The notes under the pieces are model-generated. The model was not told the origin of the DNA and ran no database searches. It was given only the letters and a program-made list of their open reading frames with translations. From NCBI GenBank assembly GCA_029224185.1, contig CM055191.1, positions 7,023,036-7,087,035 on the forward strand: 64,000 nucleotides of DNA. Direction: 5' to 3'. Shown here piece by piece: positions 47,589 to 60,061 of this stretch. The stretch is from Karalla daura (Eukaryota; Chordata; Actinopteri; Chaetodontiformes; Leiognathidae). Both the position numbers and the translations under genes were made by a program. The stretch's first letter is position 1. The number at the start of each line of letters is the position of its first letter.

Positions 47589-49076
47589 TCAGATCTGCAG
47601 GTCTGGCGCTCTCCTGCTGCTCGAGGTACTCGCCATCGACGCTTTGCAGTCGGAGGACGGGGGTCTGTGGTTGTGGGTGGATCCGGAGCTGGAGTCGTCC
47701 AGTGACTCCGGGGTCGAGGGTCGGCTCTTCAGGTCCGACCTCGAGTGGGCCCGAGTGCAGGGAGGTCCACTGCTGGCTTTTGTGCCCCCATAAGAATCCG
47801 TGTCGGAGCTCCTTCCCTCCAGCACTGTGGAGCATTTGAAAGAGCCGTGTGATTTCCACGGCCTCCTGGCGGCGCTAACCGGCAGTGTGGGGAAAGAGGA
47901 GGGGGAGGCGTGAGCTGCCTTGGGCGGACACTTGGGAGAGTCCGGGCTGCCCCGCTCACTGCTGTCGTCCTCTTTGCCGTGTGCGGGCAGGTGCAGGAAG
48001 TCCTCGGCCTCCTGCTTTGGGTCGCAGCACGGCGAGCAAGGCTCGTTGGGCGTGGAGGTGCAGTTGTAATCGGGGGGACTCTGAGCCGAACCCCTGGACT
48101 CATCCAAGTCCTGCTGCGGGGCCAGCTCGCTCTGAAGAGGTAGAAAAGTTGAAGGCTTGATAAGGTTCGGGTACATGATCGTGCCCTGCGCTCGCTCCAT
48201 CAGGAGGTTGTAGTCACTGGGTGCCGAGGCAATCGTTGCCTTCCGGGCTGCTCCGGTGCATATCTGCACCACCGATTCTTTTTTGTACTTGTTGGCGTAG
48301 TAGTCGTCAAGTTCGTCCCTCTCGTCTCTCAGATGGGGGTAGAAGTCCAAGATGCCCTTCTTAATCTTCTTGTAACCCAGGTGCATGATCTCCAAGATGT
48401 TCAGAGAGAGGGAGATGGCGGCGATGCACTGCATGAACACCATGAAGACGCTTTTCTCCGTCGGCCTGGACACGTAGCAGTCCACCGCGTTGGGACAAGG
48501 GTCGCGCTCGCATTTGAAGAGCGGGTAGAGGTGGAAGCCGTACAGGACGTACTGGCCCGTCATGAAAGCCACTTCCACAACAGAGCGCGTGACGACATGG
48601 GCCACGTAGGTACGCAGTAGGGAGCCCCTCAGAGGAGCTTTGTTCAGCTTCCCCTGGTCCAGCTGCTTCATCTCCCGCTCTATCCTCTTCCTGGCTTCGG
48701 CCAGCTCCACGTCCACCAGCTCCAGCTCTTTCCGCAGCAGAGCCTTCTTCTTCTGCCGTGCCTTCTCCAGGGCCCGCAGCCTGTAGAGAGCGTGACCCAT
48801 GTAAACCAGCGATGGGGAGGACACGAAGATGACCTGCAGCACCCAGTAGCGGATGAGGGAGATGGGAAAGGCGAGGTCGTAGCACACGTTCCTGCAGCCG
48901 GGCTGCTCCGTGTTGCATATGAAGTCAGCCTGCTCGTCGTTCCACACGTCCTCGGCCGCCACACCAAGGACCAGCATGCGGAAGATGAACAGGATGGTGA
49001 GCCAGATCTTGCCCACCATGGTGGAGTGGATGTGCACCTCCTCCAAAATCCCCCCAAGGAAGTTCCAGTCTCCCAT
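47589..49076 (-). CDS. gja9: Connexin, gap junction alpha-9 type (Cx59 family), coding region complete in one exon
   Basis: Six connexins form a hemichannel; two docked hemichannels join neighbouring cells. The frame encodes 495 aa (human GJA9 515). The N terminus MGDWNFLGG is canonical, and membrane segments fall near residues 20-40, 76-96, 155-178 and 207-230. Extracellular loop 1 has the Cys triad C54-X6-C61-X3-C65 and loop 2 has C189-X4-C194-X5-C200. The cytoplasmic loop (about 100-150) is highly charged and probably helical. The long Ser/Pro-rich tail ends RRAPDLQI; the last four residues match the human DLQI end. HIHSTM, KLNKAPLRG and SRPTEK favour GJA9. The frame opens two codons earlier at a GTG, which I rejected in favour of the ATG with A at -3 and G at +4. 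An acceptor-like tcctcctag ending near 49098 suggests a 5' UTR intron, possibly with a donor at 49657. Confidence 0.95.
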   Translation of the reverse strand: MGDWNFLGGILEEVHIHSTMVGKIWLTILFIFRMLVLGVAAEDVWNDEQADFICNTEQPGCRNVCYDLAFPISLIRYWVLQVIFVSSPSLVYMGHALYRLRALEKARQKKKALLRKELELVDVELAEARKRIEREMKQLDQGKLNKAPLRGSLLRTYVAHVVTRSVVEVAFMTGQYVLYGFHLYPLFKCERDPCPNAVDCYVSRPTEKSVFMVFMQCIAAISLSLNILEIMHLGYKKIKKGILDFYPHLRDERDELDDYYANKYKKESVVQICTGAARKATIASAPSDYNLLMERAQGTIMYPNLIKPSTFLPLQSELAPQQDLDESRGSAQSPPDYNCTSTPNEPCSPCCDPKQEAEDFLHLPAHGKEDDSSERGSPDSPKCPPKAAHASPSSFPTLPVSAARRPWKSHGSFKCSTVLEGRSSDTDSYGGTKASSGPPCTRAHSRSDLKSRPSTPESLDDSSSGSTHNHRPPSSDCKASMASTSSSRRAPDLQI

Positions 49077-49078
49077 CT

Positions 49079-49090
49079 TCACTCTGCCAT
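49079..49090 (-). promoter_or_regulatory. gja9: Three-codon upstream ORF before gja9
   Basis: The leader contains ATG GCA GAG TGA, and its stop ends two bases before the gja9 ATG. The upstream ATG has A at -3 and G at +4, as strong a context as the main start. If the leader is transcribed as drawn, ribosomes would need leaky scanning or immediate reinitiation to make the connexin. Confidence 0.6.
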
Positions 49091-49098
49091 TGTGACTA

Positions 49099-52000
49099 GG
49101 AGGAAAATGGCAGAGACAGATAAAATAATTAGGGAGGAATGATATCTAAAGGATGTGAAAAACTGCTAAAATACAACACTAAATGTACAAAAATCGATCT
49201 ACCGGAATCTACAAAGGCGAAGAAATAAGAAGTACAGCTACTGTAAGTTAGACTAACTTCACAATGCTAATTCAAGCAACTTTTCTGAATAAAACCGAGC
49301 AGACGAAAGAGCAAAATGTGCAGAACCCAAAAAAAAAACAGGAAAAAGTGAAGAAAAAAAATAGAGAAGAATTAACACATAAGGTCCCCTGTCTACAAAG
49401 GAAGGATGAAAAAAGAAAGTACCTCTCAACAGGAAAAAAAATTAGACAATTAGCAAGTAGTTGACTTGTGCAGTAAAAATGCACAAGGTCACATATTGGC
49501 AAAAAGATGTGTTAGAAGTGGACAGCAAGCATTGTACATCCAGCGATGCATCCCCCGAGATAACTATCCGAGTTTTTGTCATAATAAAAGTGTTCCCCTC
49601 AGCGGAGTCATTATATAAACCAGGGTAGAGCTCGGTGCACTTGCCATTTCCATTTACCTTGCAGCGGCATGGACAGACTGCCGATGGTGACTCAAATCTC
49701 CTCGGGTCATGCAGCCCCGACACGATCACCAAAAAGTTTTTAAAAATCGTTAGCGCCCTAACCATGAGTCCCTGCGCATCACCTAAACTTCAGTGACCCG
49801 CCTCTGCTGCAGCCGTGCCAAAAACAAAGTGGGAACAAGTGGGCTGCCAAGGGAGGGCTGCCAAGGGAGGGCTGCCAAACGCGGTCTGACCAGAACACGT
49901 CGATAGCCACAGCTTCACTGATGCATTTAGATCATGGTCTGACAGCGGTGGGATTGCAACCAGTAGTAAAACAGACACTGACCTCAATTTTGCAGGTCAG
50001 AGCTTGTTTTATTTCTGTTTGTCTGGGATGCAACATTGTTCGGTTTTATCTGTAGTCACAGAAATCGTGCCTGTGTTCAGTCAGATACATTTAGTGAATG
50101 ATTCATATGGGTGTGCACGTTAGATGTGGGTGTAAACAACCCGATCTGTTGCCACACAGAAGCTTTACGAGTGCAGACTGTGTTCTACAGGGTTTATTAA
50201 CACCCGATTTTCTGAACCTATCTGCTCCATATGCACAGAGGAGAATATATGTGCCGTGGTTAGAGCCCCCACACTATCAATACCAGTTAGTCACCCACAT
50301 AGGCCATGGTCCAGTCGATAATTTTCTACTATAGAGGAGTAGTCGATGTGTCATCATGTCCGATTTCATACTCTGCTGCTCCTCTCAGGATGTAATTATG
50401 TTCTCATGCAGTTGACACATTATTTTATCCCATTTACAAGAAATCTATCGTGATGGATTGGTGTACCGGTCGACCGCTTTTCCCCACAACGCCCAGTCCT
50501 GGACATCTTTAACAGCCTCTGTCTGATACATACGCTTCTTATTTGAGCCAGTTACGATACTACGGTCTCACAACTACAAGATTAAGAGTTATGAGATGGA
50601 AAAAGCAAACCCAACACTAGAAATGGGTGAAAAGATGTCAGTTTGATCGTGGACTGTACTCCCTCCCTCTGACCTGAAATCTCTCTTTTTGCCCAGCAGA
50701 GGATTGATTGATTGGATGATGGATTGATTCAAACCAGTCTGGTACAGACACATTAGGGGTACAGCGGGTCACACTGGGGTAACATATTAGGAAAATCCAA
50801 ATGCTATTTCCCCTGTTTTTTTTTTCCTCCAGTCATTTTTTCCTCATTTGAAGGATTTTGAATCCACCCACTGCACAAAGTGGTCTGACACCAGACCACC
50901 AATCACTCTTTTTAATCAGGTTCCTGTTGTGTTTCCACCCCTGGACGACCTCTGGATCTATCAGCACTACTTTTTCTTTCTAAATCAAAAATAATCCCAA
51001 GGGTGAAATTTAATTTCATTACCTTAAAAGGATTTTAATTTTAATTTTCATCAAGACCAGATTTTTCCTGCAGTTCTGTCTGGAATCTTTGGTATCGAGT
51101 GAACTGCTGATTTTCCAACTATGTAGTGGAAGTTGAACAGCACAGGTTTTGGCATTTTCTAATCTCTGGATATCATTTATCTTTTTTGTGTTTTGTAGTG
51201 TTCAACAGCTTTCCACACAGCTGCTTTGACTGCTCTCACACCCTCGTCACAGCTCAGTATCCAGTAGAGTGCAGCGCTGGATTAAATGTTTAGGACTCAA
51301 TGCAGAGCTCAGAAACTCATTGACTATTTATACACACACTAATTACAATCAAACAGTTTGGAAATGGACCCTTATGGTCATTTAAAGCTGTGCGTGTAAG
51401 CTTGTTTGTATTTTTATCAGGTTTTGAGGGGAAATCATGGCCATTTTGGTGCATTATGTTTTCACTATTATTTAGAAAGGGCATTCACACCTCAAAGTGC
51501 AGAAGCAGAAGGCATTTTGCATCCTGAGGGATAGAAGAGAACCTGTCTAAATCATGAGTATTGGGGTAGTCTAGCATTGGATGTCAGGAAAAAAAAAGAT
51601 CACTGACTTTTTAGTTAAATAAAACACTGACAAGTCACAAAGCCATATCGCATTCAACCTTATGAAGCTAAATGTTTATCTATCTGAAATCATGTTCAGT
51701 TACAAAATCCAATTGAAAGCGACACAAAGCCTCCATACTTTATCTGCATTGTGTTGTCTGCCAACATCTAATTAGCTGACTGCCTGGATACATAAGACAA
51801 CAAACCAATTCCCAGGGTTTCAGGGTCATGGTAAACAAGCCCATGAATTGCATCGATGAGCCCAGTTAGGAAGCAATGGAACTTTCCATGCTGTGGAAAA
51901 GGACTGCTATAACAGTCTCTGCACACACATATTAACACACATACATTACTGCATTCTCAGAATTTACTACCAACAGAAAAACATTCAGATTATTCTTCAT

Positions 52001-52103
52001 TATTAGATGAATAGGATTGTTTATATCGAGCCGATAAAATTAAAACTCGATACATCTCAACTCTAATTCAGTTCAACAGATAATAGTTAAAAAAACATCA
52101 GAT
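49099..52103. other. Between gja9 and rhbdl2: no further gene seen
   Basis: About 3 kb with A-rich low complexity (49330-49445), a 14-base tandem repeat (49842-49878) and otherwise unique AT-rich DNA. Positions 49100-49800 may hold the gja9 5' UTR intron, first exon and promoter: a donor-like GTAAAT lies at 49657-49652 on the minus strand. Short frames near 49442-49765 and 50098-50334 have no recognisable product. Confidence 0.5.
49842..49878. repeat. 14-base tandem repeat upstream of gja9
   Basis: The unit ggctgccaagggag occurs twice in full plus a partial third copy (ggctgccaa). Confidence 0.9.
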
Positions 52104-52109
52104 TTTATT
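52104..52109 (-). terminator. rhbdl2: Possible rhbdl2 poly(A) signal
   Basis: tttatt on the + strand gives AATAAA about 1.0 kb after the rhbdl2 stop. I saw no nearer AATAAA, so the 3' UTR would be 52.1-53.1 kb. Confidence 0.45.
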
Positions 52110-53128
52110 GAAAAATGATTCAAACATTGTGCTTTTGAAATGTAGTAACGGAGTTCTCCTCATCTATGATCATAGTTCACCCATTGTCCAGATGAATTGC
52201 GAACATCTAATCTAAACCAAGATATGTTGATTATCCTTTTCTCACACCAGATGTACAACAGTAGTTGTAGTTGTCATTCATCAACTGAAAACAAATAGAA
52301 AATGTACTGAGCTGAAGTCCAACAATGTCCCATTTGTGAGTTTGGATACAAATCAGCTTCATTTTATGGTTTCCGTAAACTAGATATGGGTGTCTGTACT
52401 TCTGAGGTTATTAAAGCAATAATCATAAGAGGGACCTTAATCAGTTTTCTATCTCACCATGTAATTAAGCACATTCTGCTCAGGATGTGACTCAAACAAT
52501 AAGGGCAAGAAGCCAAGGTCTGATGGTAAAGCAGTAAAACATTATTCCATATTTCCTGAAACCAATCTCCCTCTTAATGTCAGTCAGCAGGTTCAGATCA
52601 CAGGCTGCGTTGAGGGATTTCACTGTGTTCAAGGCACATTTCACAAATACTGAAAGTCCATTACAGTCTGTGATGATTCAACAGAAAATATGCACTGAGG
52701 AGAATAAAAACATAAAAAACAAAAGTTGTCATTTCCTGTCAGAGAATAACGGCATGAACCAGTGGGTTCATTAATTTGTGATAAGAGACATAAAAAAGGT
52801 ATAAAATTTCACAAGAACAAAACCCCCAGACACAGAAATGATTAATTCTTTGCACGAATTCAGCTCTAAATTTTTAAAGACACATTTTGCTACAAAGTTG
52901 TTAACCTCTAAAATACCCTGCGTGCAATGTTACACACTGACAGCAGGAGGCACCCTTACACAAATTCAGCTCTTTCAAAAAAATGTAGAAAGTCCCTGAA
53001 GTGCCTTTGAAACACATCATTAAATACAACTTCCTGAGTGTGACGCCGAGGCTTTTTAGTGTCAACTAACAAACAATCATAATAATAATAATAAAAATAA
53101 TTAAAAAAACAGATGCTGCCTTGTGCCT

Positions 53129-55119
53129 CTATGTTGCCGGGCTCAGGAAGATGTTAAAGATCACAGCGAAGATGATAAAGACTATGAAGCCCACGATGCA
53201 GAGCCAGAAGCGCGGGTCTTTGAGCAGCTTTTTGTTGTAAGCGCTGAAGAAGACGTAGCCGATGGTCATCCCGGCCACAATCCCTCCAAAATGAGCCACG
53301 AAAGACACCTGGGAGAGACAAAGAGGTGGTGTCAGAACTCGCCTGGAGGCTGGGTTTAAGTGAGCACAGATGCTCAACGCCCCCCCCCCCCAAAAAAAGA
53401 AACCGGTGGGACCGGTTTAACAGCCAAAACAAATTACGGGGGGGAGATAGCACGGTGGGGGAGGGAGAACGGTATGAGGATTGCAGAGAGTCATCCGCTG
53501 GCAAGTCAACCAGGTTCTGTCAGATCAGTCGATTCTGAAAGTTTCCAGGTGTTTTAATCGTCAAATAATCAGGTCAGGTTCCAAAGGTCGCAGCTTTTTC
53601 TGCACTGCGAGAGGACGAGGCAAAGTGTCTTGCGTACAGTAGGTGCCCACACACCGATCAAGTCCCAGCAAGAGCTCTTAACCTGGCATGTAGCCACAAG
53701 TTCAATACATCCATCACAACACACCGTCGGCTTGGGGGGAGGCTAAAAGGCGGACTCTCCCTCGGGATTTTGCAAGACGTGTCGAGAGGTTCAGCTGCAC
53801 AAAGATACGTACATTCATGCCTTCCTCGTGGGCTACGAATCTTCTGTAGAAGGCGAATCCAAAGTCTGTCCCAACTGGAGAAAGAGAGAGCAGAGTTATA
53901 ATGTAATACGGTGCTGTGGTACAGCGTGGTGAATGGAGAGCAGTACTTATTGTTACACTACTGTGATGCATGCTCTATGTTGTCCCCTAGAAATGTGAAA
54001 AATGTGAAGCCATAGTAAAAAGAGAACAGCGTACCAAATATCACAATGGCGAGAATACGAAACACTCCCAGGAGTGGAATCATCTCTCGGAAATTCTGTG
54101 AATTGAAACAGTTGTCAGAGTTTCAATTTCCACTTATGAAAACGCTTTAAAATTTAAATAAATAAATGAAGGCCAAATGCACTTAAAATGACTAGATATC
54201 CCAGGGTTACTGGCTCAAAGGTAATCTCCAGCGGAGCCTTTAATTACCTCTGACATTTATTTGACAAGCCAATGTTCTTTACATGCCAACACATGTTCTT
54301 GTGGTTGCACTGTAGCTGATGCATGTTTTGGAAGCTAATTCTGCAGTCTCCTCACAAGAAAGGAAAAAAAAGACACTTGAGCCTCAAACCGACCCTTCCA
54401 GTTTAACTGGGTGCACACTCACCACCACAGCATTCATGAAATATCCTCCTATCAGGGCATACACTCCCCCAGAAGCTCCCACCAAGGCGCTGAGGGGATC
54501 GAAGATGGAGCTGCACAAAGAGCCTGAGGAAGGGGGGCACAGAAACAGAAATCCAAACAGGAAATACCGACTCCGAGATAACTGTAAGTGCATGCGTCCG
54601 GCAAGAATAACACTAAACGCCCGACACTTACCTGCCAGGACGCCTGCCATGTAAACCATCCCCACCTCGAACCCTTTGTGGACCAGCTCGAGGGGGATTC
54701 CCAGCAGCAGCTGCATCACCAGGTTGCCCAAGATGTGCTCCACCCTGCGGGGGCAGACGAAGAGGAACGAGCGGATCATGCTTCGATCATGGTGGTAAAA
54801 CATCCGGGAGATACTCAACAGCAACAACACAAAGTCCCCTACAGTGAAATTCCAGGCCGGTCCATTTACAAACAATGCTGGGAACGTTAAAGCCTATTAC
54901 GGGCTGTTTTTTTAGGGGTTTTTTTCCCCAATTCTGGTTTTGAGAACAAATCCTGTGTGCGGGGGCCCTCACATCTGATTGTCCTGCAGGGTCCCAAATA
55001 TTTACATTTAATTATGACGCATTATCTGGCTGGGGACTGTTTTCAGCCATAAATTAGAACCATCTGATGAACAGTGTCTGGGTTCACTGCAATAACACTT
55101 AATTAATGTAACGCTCATT

Positions 55120-55150
<31 letters not shown>

Positions 55151-58100
55151 CACAATTTCCTGGGGTACATTTTATAGTCTCCAATCTGAGATCGGATACT
55201 TTACTGCAATTTTGTTGTTTTACCAACTTTATCTGTCCTCGTTTGGACATTATATTAACTGTAAATACAACTTCCGGAGGAGGGCTCGAATAATACAGAA
55301 CAATAAAGAATAATAATATAATAAATCTGGCCAGCCAGAGCAGTGAACTGTTGGTTTGGTCTTTTCATATGATGTGTGGACAGTGAGGAAAAGACATTCG
55401 CAGCTGTGTTTTTTCTGAGAAAACATCCTGTTAAATTGTGTCCAGTAAGCAGTTGGTGAGTAACTGCGACCACTGTTCCTCTTCTCCTAATCTGCTTTTC
55501 CTCTTTGTAATCATGATCTTTGGTTTCCCTGAGCTGCTGCGGCTCACACACTCATGACGCCCGTGATTCATACGGCTGTGCCGCCCGTACCGTCTGCGCG
55601 CCTTTGTACAAAAAAAACAGCATAGTGGCGGCGATGGACTTCTTTCCCAACATGAGTAGCCCTCCAGCTTTCCAGAATTAACCTCTGTAGCTGTGGTTGT
55701 GGTGAATTGGGCAAGAAAAAAAAAAGAAAAACCCAGTGAAGTAACACCAGAGGGAAGTTTCTGAAAAATCTGTGACGAGACACACGGGACACGGGAACAT
55801 GCGCAACATGCGGAGCGTCAGAACTGACCACAGAATTACCAAAGATTAAGAGATTTGCTGCAAAGCTGCAGCGGTGTGTGAATGGTGCCCCAGACACTTG
55901 ATCATGCAGGTGTTTGTGAGGTGTTTTGCCTACCCTGCATGGACAAACATGTAGGAGATAAAGCGCCAGGCTTCCTGCCGCAGCTCGGGCTTGTATGTGA
56001 GGGGACTCTTCCAGATTCCTTCGTCCAGGGTCACCCACTGTTTCTGGGGCTTCCACACAGCGTAGTAGATGAACACTGACAACTGAGGAGAAAAACAAAA
56101 AGCACTTTTACTTCAGGTTTGTTGAATAACGTCCCAAACCATAACATCTTCATTCATTACATTTACTGATTTGACAGACGCTTTTATTCACAGTGACTCA
56201 TATAATTGAGGGGCAGCTATAGTGCTTTACAGTACAACAGAAGGAAGTAGAAGGAGAAGTTTCAGAGTAGATGTTTTTAGAGAAAAGGGATGAGAGCAGT
56301 GGTTAGAAGGAGGGGGGGCTATTCTCAGAAGAAGATGGTCTTCCAGAGATTGTTGACGTTCGAGAGGGATGTACCCATGCTAACGGTTTTGGAAAGTTTG
56401 TTCCATTCATCCACAAAGGAGAACAGTCGGGACTTTGACTGCCTTGTGAATACCAGATGACATTCTTGTAAGGACCAAAGTGCTCGAGAAGGAGCGTAAA
56501 GGTGAATGATGCAATTTGGGTAAGTGGGAGCAGACCTAGAGGTCAATCAGGTTGTAGAACAACACTGAAACTGATTCAGGCAGCAACGGGTAGCCAGTGG
56601 AGGTATGAATCATCTTGAAATGAATAAATTGAGAAAAAAAAAGGAAATTCTGGATAAAGACAGAATGTGACATGAACAATACCTCCAAAAAGCATATCCA
56701 TGCCTGCATTCAGGGACATATGACTATGCATTCCCGGTTCGTCCACAATATCTGATCTCTCTTCTGATTCTCTTCCTCTGGCTCAGACATATAAGGCTGG
56801 ATGTGTATGTCCCTCATAGCTCTCTCACTGCTGTTACCACTAAGCAAAAGTTGCTACGATCTGTTATTTTAGAAAGTAGCATGAAGTCACGTGATACTCC
56901 ATGAGACGCCGCAACAAGTTTGCAGCAGCAGCAGAACAGCAGGGAACCACGGAGCCCTGAGCAGCTGTGGAAATAAAGACAGGAGGACTGAATAATACAG
57001 ATGTTTAAGCCCAGGCCTGCACTCGCACAGAGCAGCTCTGAAATCTGCGGGGATACAAAGTGAAGGCATGCTGCAGCCCAGCCCGTCTTTTCAGGCAAAG
57101 AATAAACTATTCACATCCTTCCAATGAATTGACAGTGCACAGCTGCAAGCCACAGAGAGAGAGAGCTGTGTGACTGCAGCCTGCAGCCGCTTCTGATAGG
57201 AGCTTGTAAAAATGACTTCATTTGCAATATCTTTTGATCTAGTAAAATTATAGCAGAAACAACACTTTACCTTAACTCTCTAATCCACATTTAATGATAT
57301 CATAGTATGCCACCTTATAGTAATTTTAACCTAGTTATAAGAAGCCATGAGCTTGAGTTTGTGTTTTATAACATTGTGATGAATTATCTTTTAAAATTTG
57401 TGACCGATGGTTGAAATGTTGTATGTTTTCATAGCTCCATTCGCTGCATGAAAATACATGGTGGTTAAAAAAACCTGCCTCCAAATAGAGGTTCTCATGA
57501 ATGGAGCTGCTGTCGACCATCACATAAATCAACAGCTTACTTACAGCTACTGTATGATGAACTGTTAAATAAGAAAACCTCATTCAATGTGGAGCCAAGA
57601 TATCTTAACATAACGATATTAATTGTAAAAGATACCCAATACAAAGAAGCTTCTGAAGTCCATTCCCGTGGCTCAAATACTCCTTTTAAGTCATCTTTAA
57701 GTAAAAATGAGGCTGCAGCCTGAACTCACTGACACTGCACCACAAGCGTTTATTGACTTGAATCTGAAATTCAAGAGTCAGTGATTTCCTGTTTGAATAT
57801 CCAGGCAAAAAAAAAAAATGCGTCTGAATTCTGCCCATGAAGATCAAACGCACCAGGTCGAGCACTCAGCAGAACTCCCACCTTCCCTGACATCGTGCCG
57901 GCTACTGACCACTGCACTCCATGAATCGGGACATTGAGAGGAGACGGTGCAGATGCCAAAAGAGACGCGGGTAAAGACTCACAGTTTGGAGTGTAAGCTT
58001 TGTGAAAACACACATTTCCAAAAGCTGAAGCGTTAAATGCACATATCTGACTATTTTCCTCAAGCTGAGGATTTCATGCATTGATCCTTGTTTTCTGAAA

Positions 58101-58803
58101 CTATAGATCATAAATGCCTCAGATGCTGGTTTACGATACTAGTTTTAGGTGTAGGAATATTGTGGTCGATTTCCACAGAGCTACATTCCTTGCTTAAAAG
58201 CAGAGCTGGACTAGAGCAGAATGGATATTTTATTGATCCCTTGATCCCGGAGGTTAACTCTGGGAGGTCTGAAGCTTGCAGCTGCTGGGGGTGAGGTGTA
58301 GGAAATTTAACCTGAGACCTTTGAGTTACAAGATAGATAGATAGATAGGTCACAGCTGACATCTTAGCCACTTAGCTTAGTACTTAGCTTCCCAACTTAC
58401 ACGTTTAAATCAGAACCTGAAGAGGAATCAGATATGAACAACAAAAACAAAAATTCCCACAATTCCTAGGCTCAAGTTTCCACCTCTTTGCAACCCTAAT
58501 CCAAACTGATGATGCAGACAGCACTGCTACAAGTCTGTGGCGTGTATGTGTGTGCGTAGGATTGAGAGCTACCTCTGCGATACTGATGAGGATGATGAAG
58601 ATGGGCGGCGGGCAGCAGTTGGCCCTCTCCAGGTACTTGCTGCGGGCGTCCTCGGGCAGCATCCACCTGGAGACCGAGTGCTGGAACTTCTCGCAGCATC
58701 CCATCTTCCGGTTGCCGTCGGGCTCGTCCAGTTCTTGCCGCAACCTTTTCCCATCCCGGTCCACAGGGAACGGCTCTTGCTGCTCCAGGTCGATGTCCTC
58801 CAT
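53129..58803 (-). CDS. rhbdl2: Rhomboid-like intramembrane serine protease 2, 7 coding exons, complete
   Basis: Cleaves type I membrane proteins near their transmembrane segments at the cell surface; known mammalian RHBDL2 substrates include ephrin-B and thrombomodulin. Coding exons on the minus strand: 58573-58803, 55934-56082, 54632-54744, 54423-54523, 54035-54095, 53813-53874, 53129-53308. All splice sites are GT-AG and frame holds, giving 298 aa (human 303). The cytosolic N terminus is acidic and followed by SRWMLPE and YLERANCCPPPIFI, the first membrane segment. The L1 loop WR is at 116-117 and HILGN at 130-134. The catalytic Ser is in GASGG (Ser182) and the catalytic His in VAHFGG (His245). 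The protein ends FNIFLSPAT like human SPAN. The dyad is intact, so activity is expected. An acceptor 13 bases before the ATG (exon starts 58816) shows that a non-coding first exon exists further upstream. Confidence 0.96.
55120..55154. repeat. (CA)n microsatellite in rhbdl2 intron 2
   Basis: About 17 CA units with one G interruption. Confidence 0.95.
56160..56620. mobile_element. Degraded teleost interspersed element (family B) in rhbdl2 intron 1
   Basis: The left end 'ttgacagacgcttttattcacagtgact' resembles the well-known fish motif TTGGCAGACGCTTTTATCCAAAGCGACT. Further on come 'gttccattcatccac', 'gagaacagtcgggactttga' and 'acgggtagccagtggagg', the expected later blocks. The copy is old, with indels and no coding capacity, and the formal family name is not recalled. 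Confidence 0.7.
56621..58572. other. Remainder of rhbdl2 intron 1, nothing seen
   Basis: AT-rich unique sequence with a short GATA run at about 58332-58348. No exon of rhbdl2 is missing here, since the flanking coding exons join in frame. Confidence 0.7.
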
Positions 58804-58816
58804 GGTCACTCCGGTC

Positions 58817-60061
58817 CTGCACAGTGGATCACACACACTCAGAGCCTTGTAAAACTGAGAGATGAGAGCCTGTATCCTGGAAACAGTGACTTTACTCCCT
58901 CTGGGTGTGTTTGGTCATTGTGGGAAATGTTGCATGTGATGGCCAGATTTTTCTCAGTGTTTTTTTGCATCTATGCGATAAAATCATTTAATTTTTCAGG
59001 TTTCAATTTGCCGGAGAGGCCAGGAATCCCATGCTTGAATATTTCATCCATTTACCACGGATTTCCTAATATCGTGCTCACTCCATTTAATGCAGCTCAG
59101 CAGGACACAATGAAACTCAAAAAGCTCCACAAATGACAATCTCCAAATGAGCCATAAAGTCCAATGTACACCTCAGGAAAACAGCATTACGGCCTCTGTG
59201 AAGGGGGGGATTTATGTCTCACAGTGCATTAACTTCAGCCATGTGTTGCCTGTGAATCATAGTGATGGGTGGTATACAAACACCGGACTTTGACTATTTA
59301 GACAAAACCATCACATAAAACCCACAGTTTATTGACTTGGATACATGAAAACGTTATCACTGGCTCGTCTTTCTGCTTTCATTATTGACACATCTATCAA
59401 CGGTTTGTTAATGATTAACGAGTTGCCAGTCCTCAAATCCCAATTCGTAGGATTCCCTCAAAATATATCCAGTATCCAATCCGCTGTCAAGTATGTCACA
59501 GACATGTATCAAGTGATCACATCTGATGGCAGGGGATCACTGTTATGAAGCATCTGAACGATACATGATGATACAAAGTGAAAACAACATGAAACCAAAA
59601 CTACATCTACTTTCTCAAAATCATCTTCAAAATCCAAATGAACTGTAGTCTTTCTTGAATGCCTGTCGAGGACATATACAACTCTTTAAATTTTAAATCA
59701 ATTATTAGGAAAAAAATGTTTAAAGCTTTCAAAGCAAGTTTTCTCGGCGAAAATATCCCGTTTAAACTGTTTTTAGGGCCCGTCTGAAATGATGTCAACA
59801 AAATCTAAAATGCAAATGAATGCAGTCTAAGAGACAACAGAGAAATGTTCACACACAGCTGCACTATTTTTATCCATCTGCAGGAGCCCTTCACGCTGAC
59901 TTCCAGCGGCTTATTCTAATGCTTCCTGTTTACTGGGCGTTGCAGATGATGATACTGGAATTATGCGTTCACTGGACATAGAAATCCAGCCAAAGTTTCA
60001 ATCTATGTAAAACCTTTCATTTATTTATGCGTTCAATTATTCTCCACGACGGCCTACTTAC
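58817..60061 (-). other. rhbdl2: Inferred rhbdl2 5' UTR intron
   Basis: Runs from the donor GTAAGT at 60061-60056 to the acceptor before 58816 on the minus strand. No other gene or repeat was recognised inside. Confidence 0.45.

Noticed and set aside
48361..48918. 185-residue frame opposite in phase to the connexin
   Set aside because: It is an out-of-frame reading of the GC-rich gja9 coding exon on the same strand.
49077..49082. gja9 start two codons further upstream
   Set aside because: That codon is GTG. The following ATG gives the canonical connexin start MGDW.
55568..56098. 176-residue open frame on - strand
   Set aside because: It overlaps rhbdl2 exon 2 in another frame. The spliced rhbdl2 frame matches the rhomboid family.
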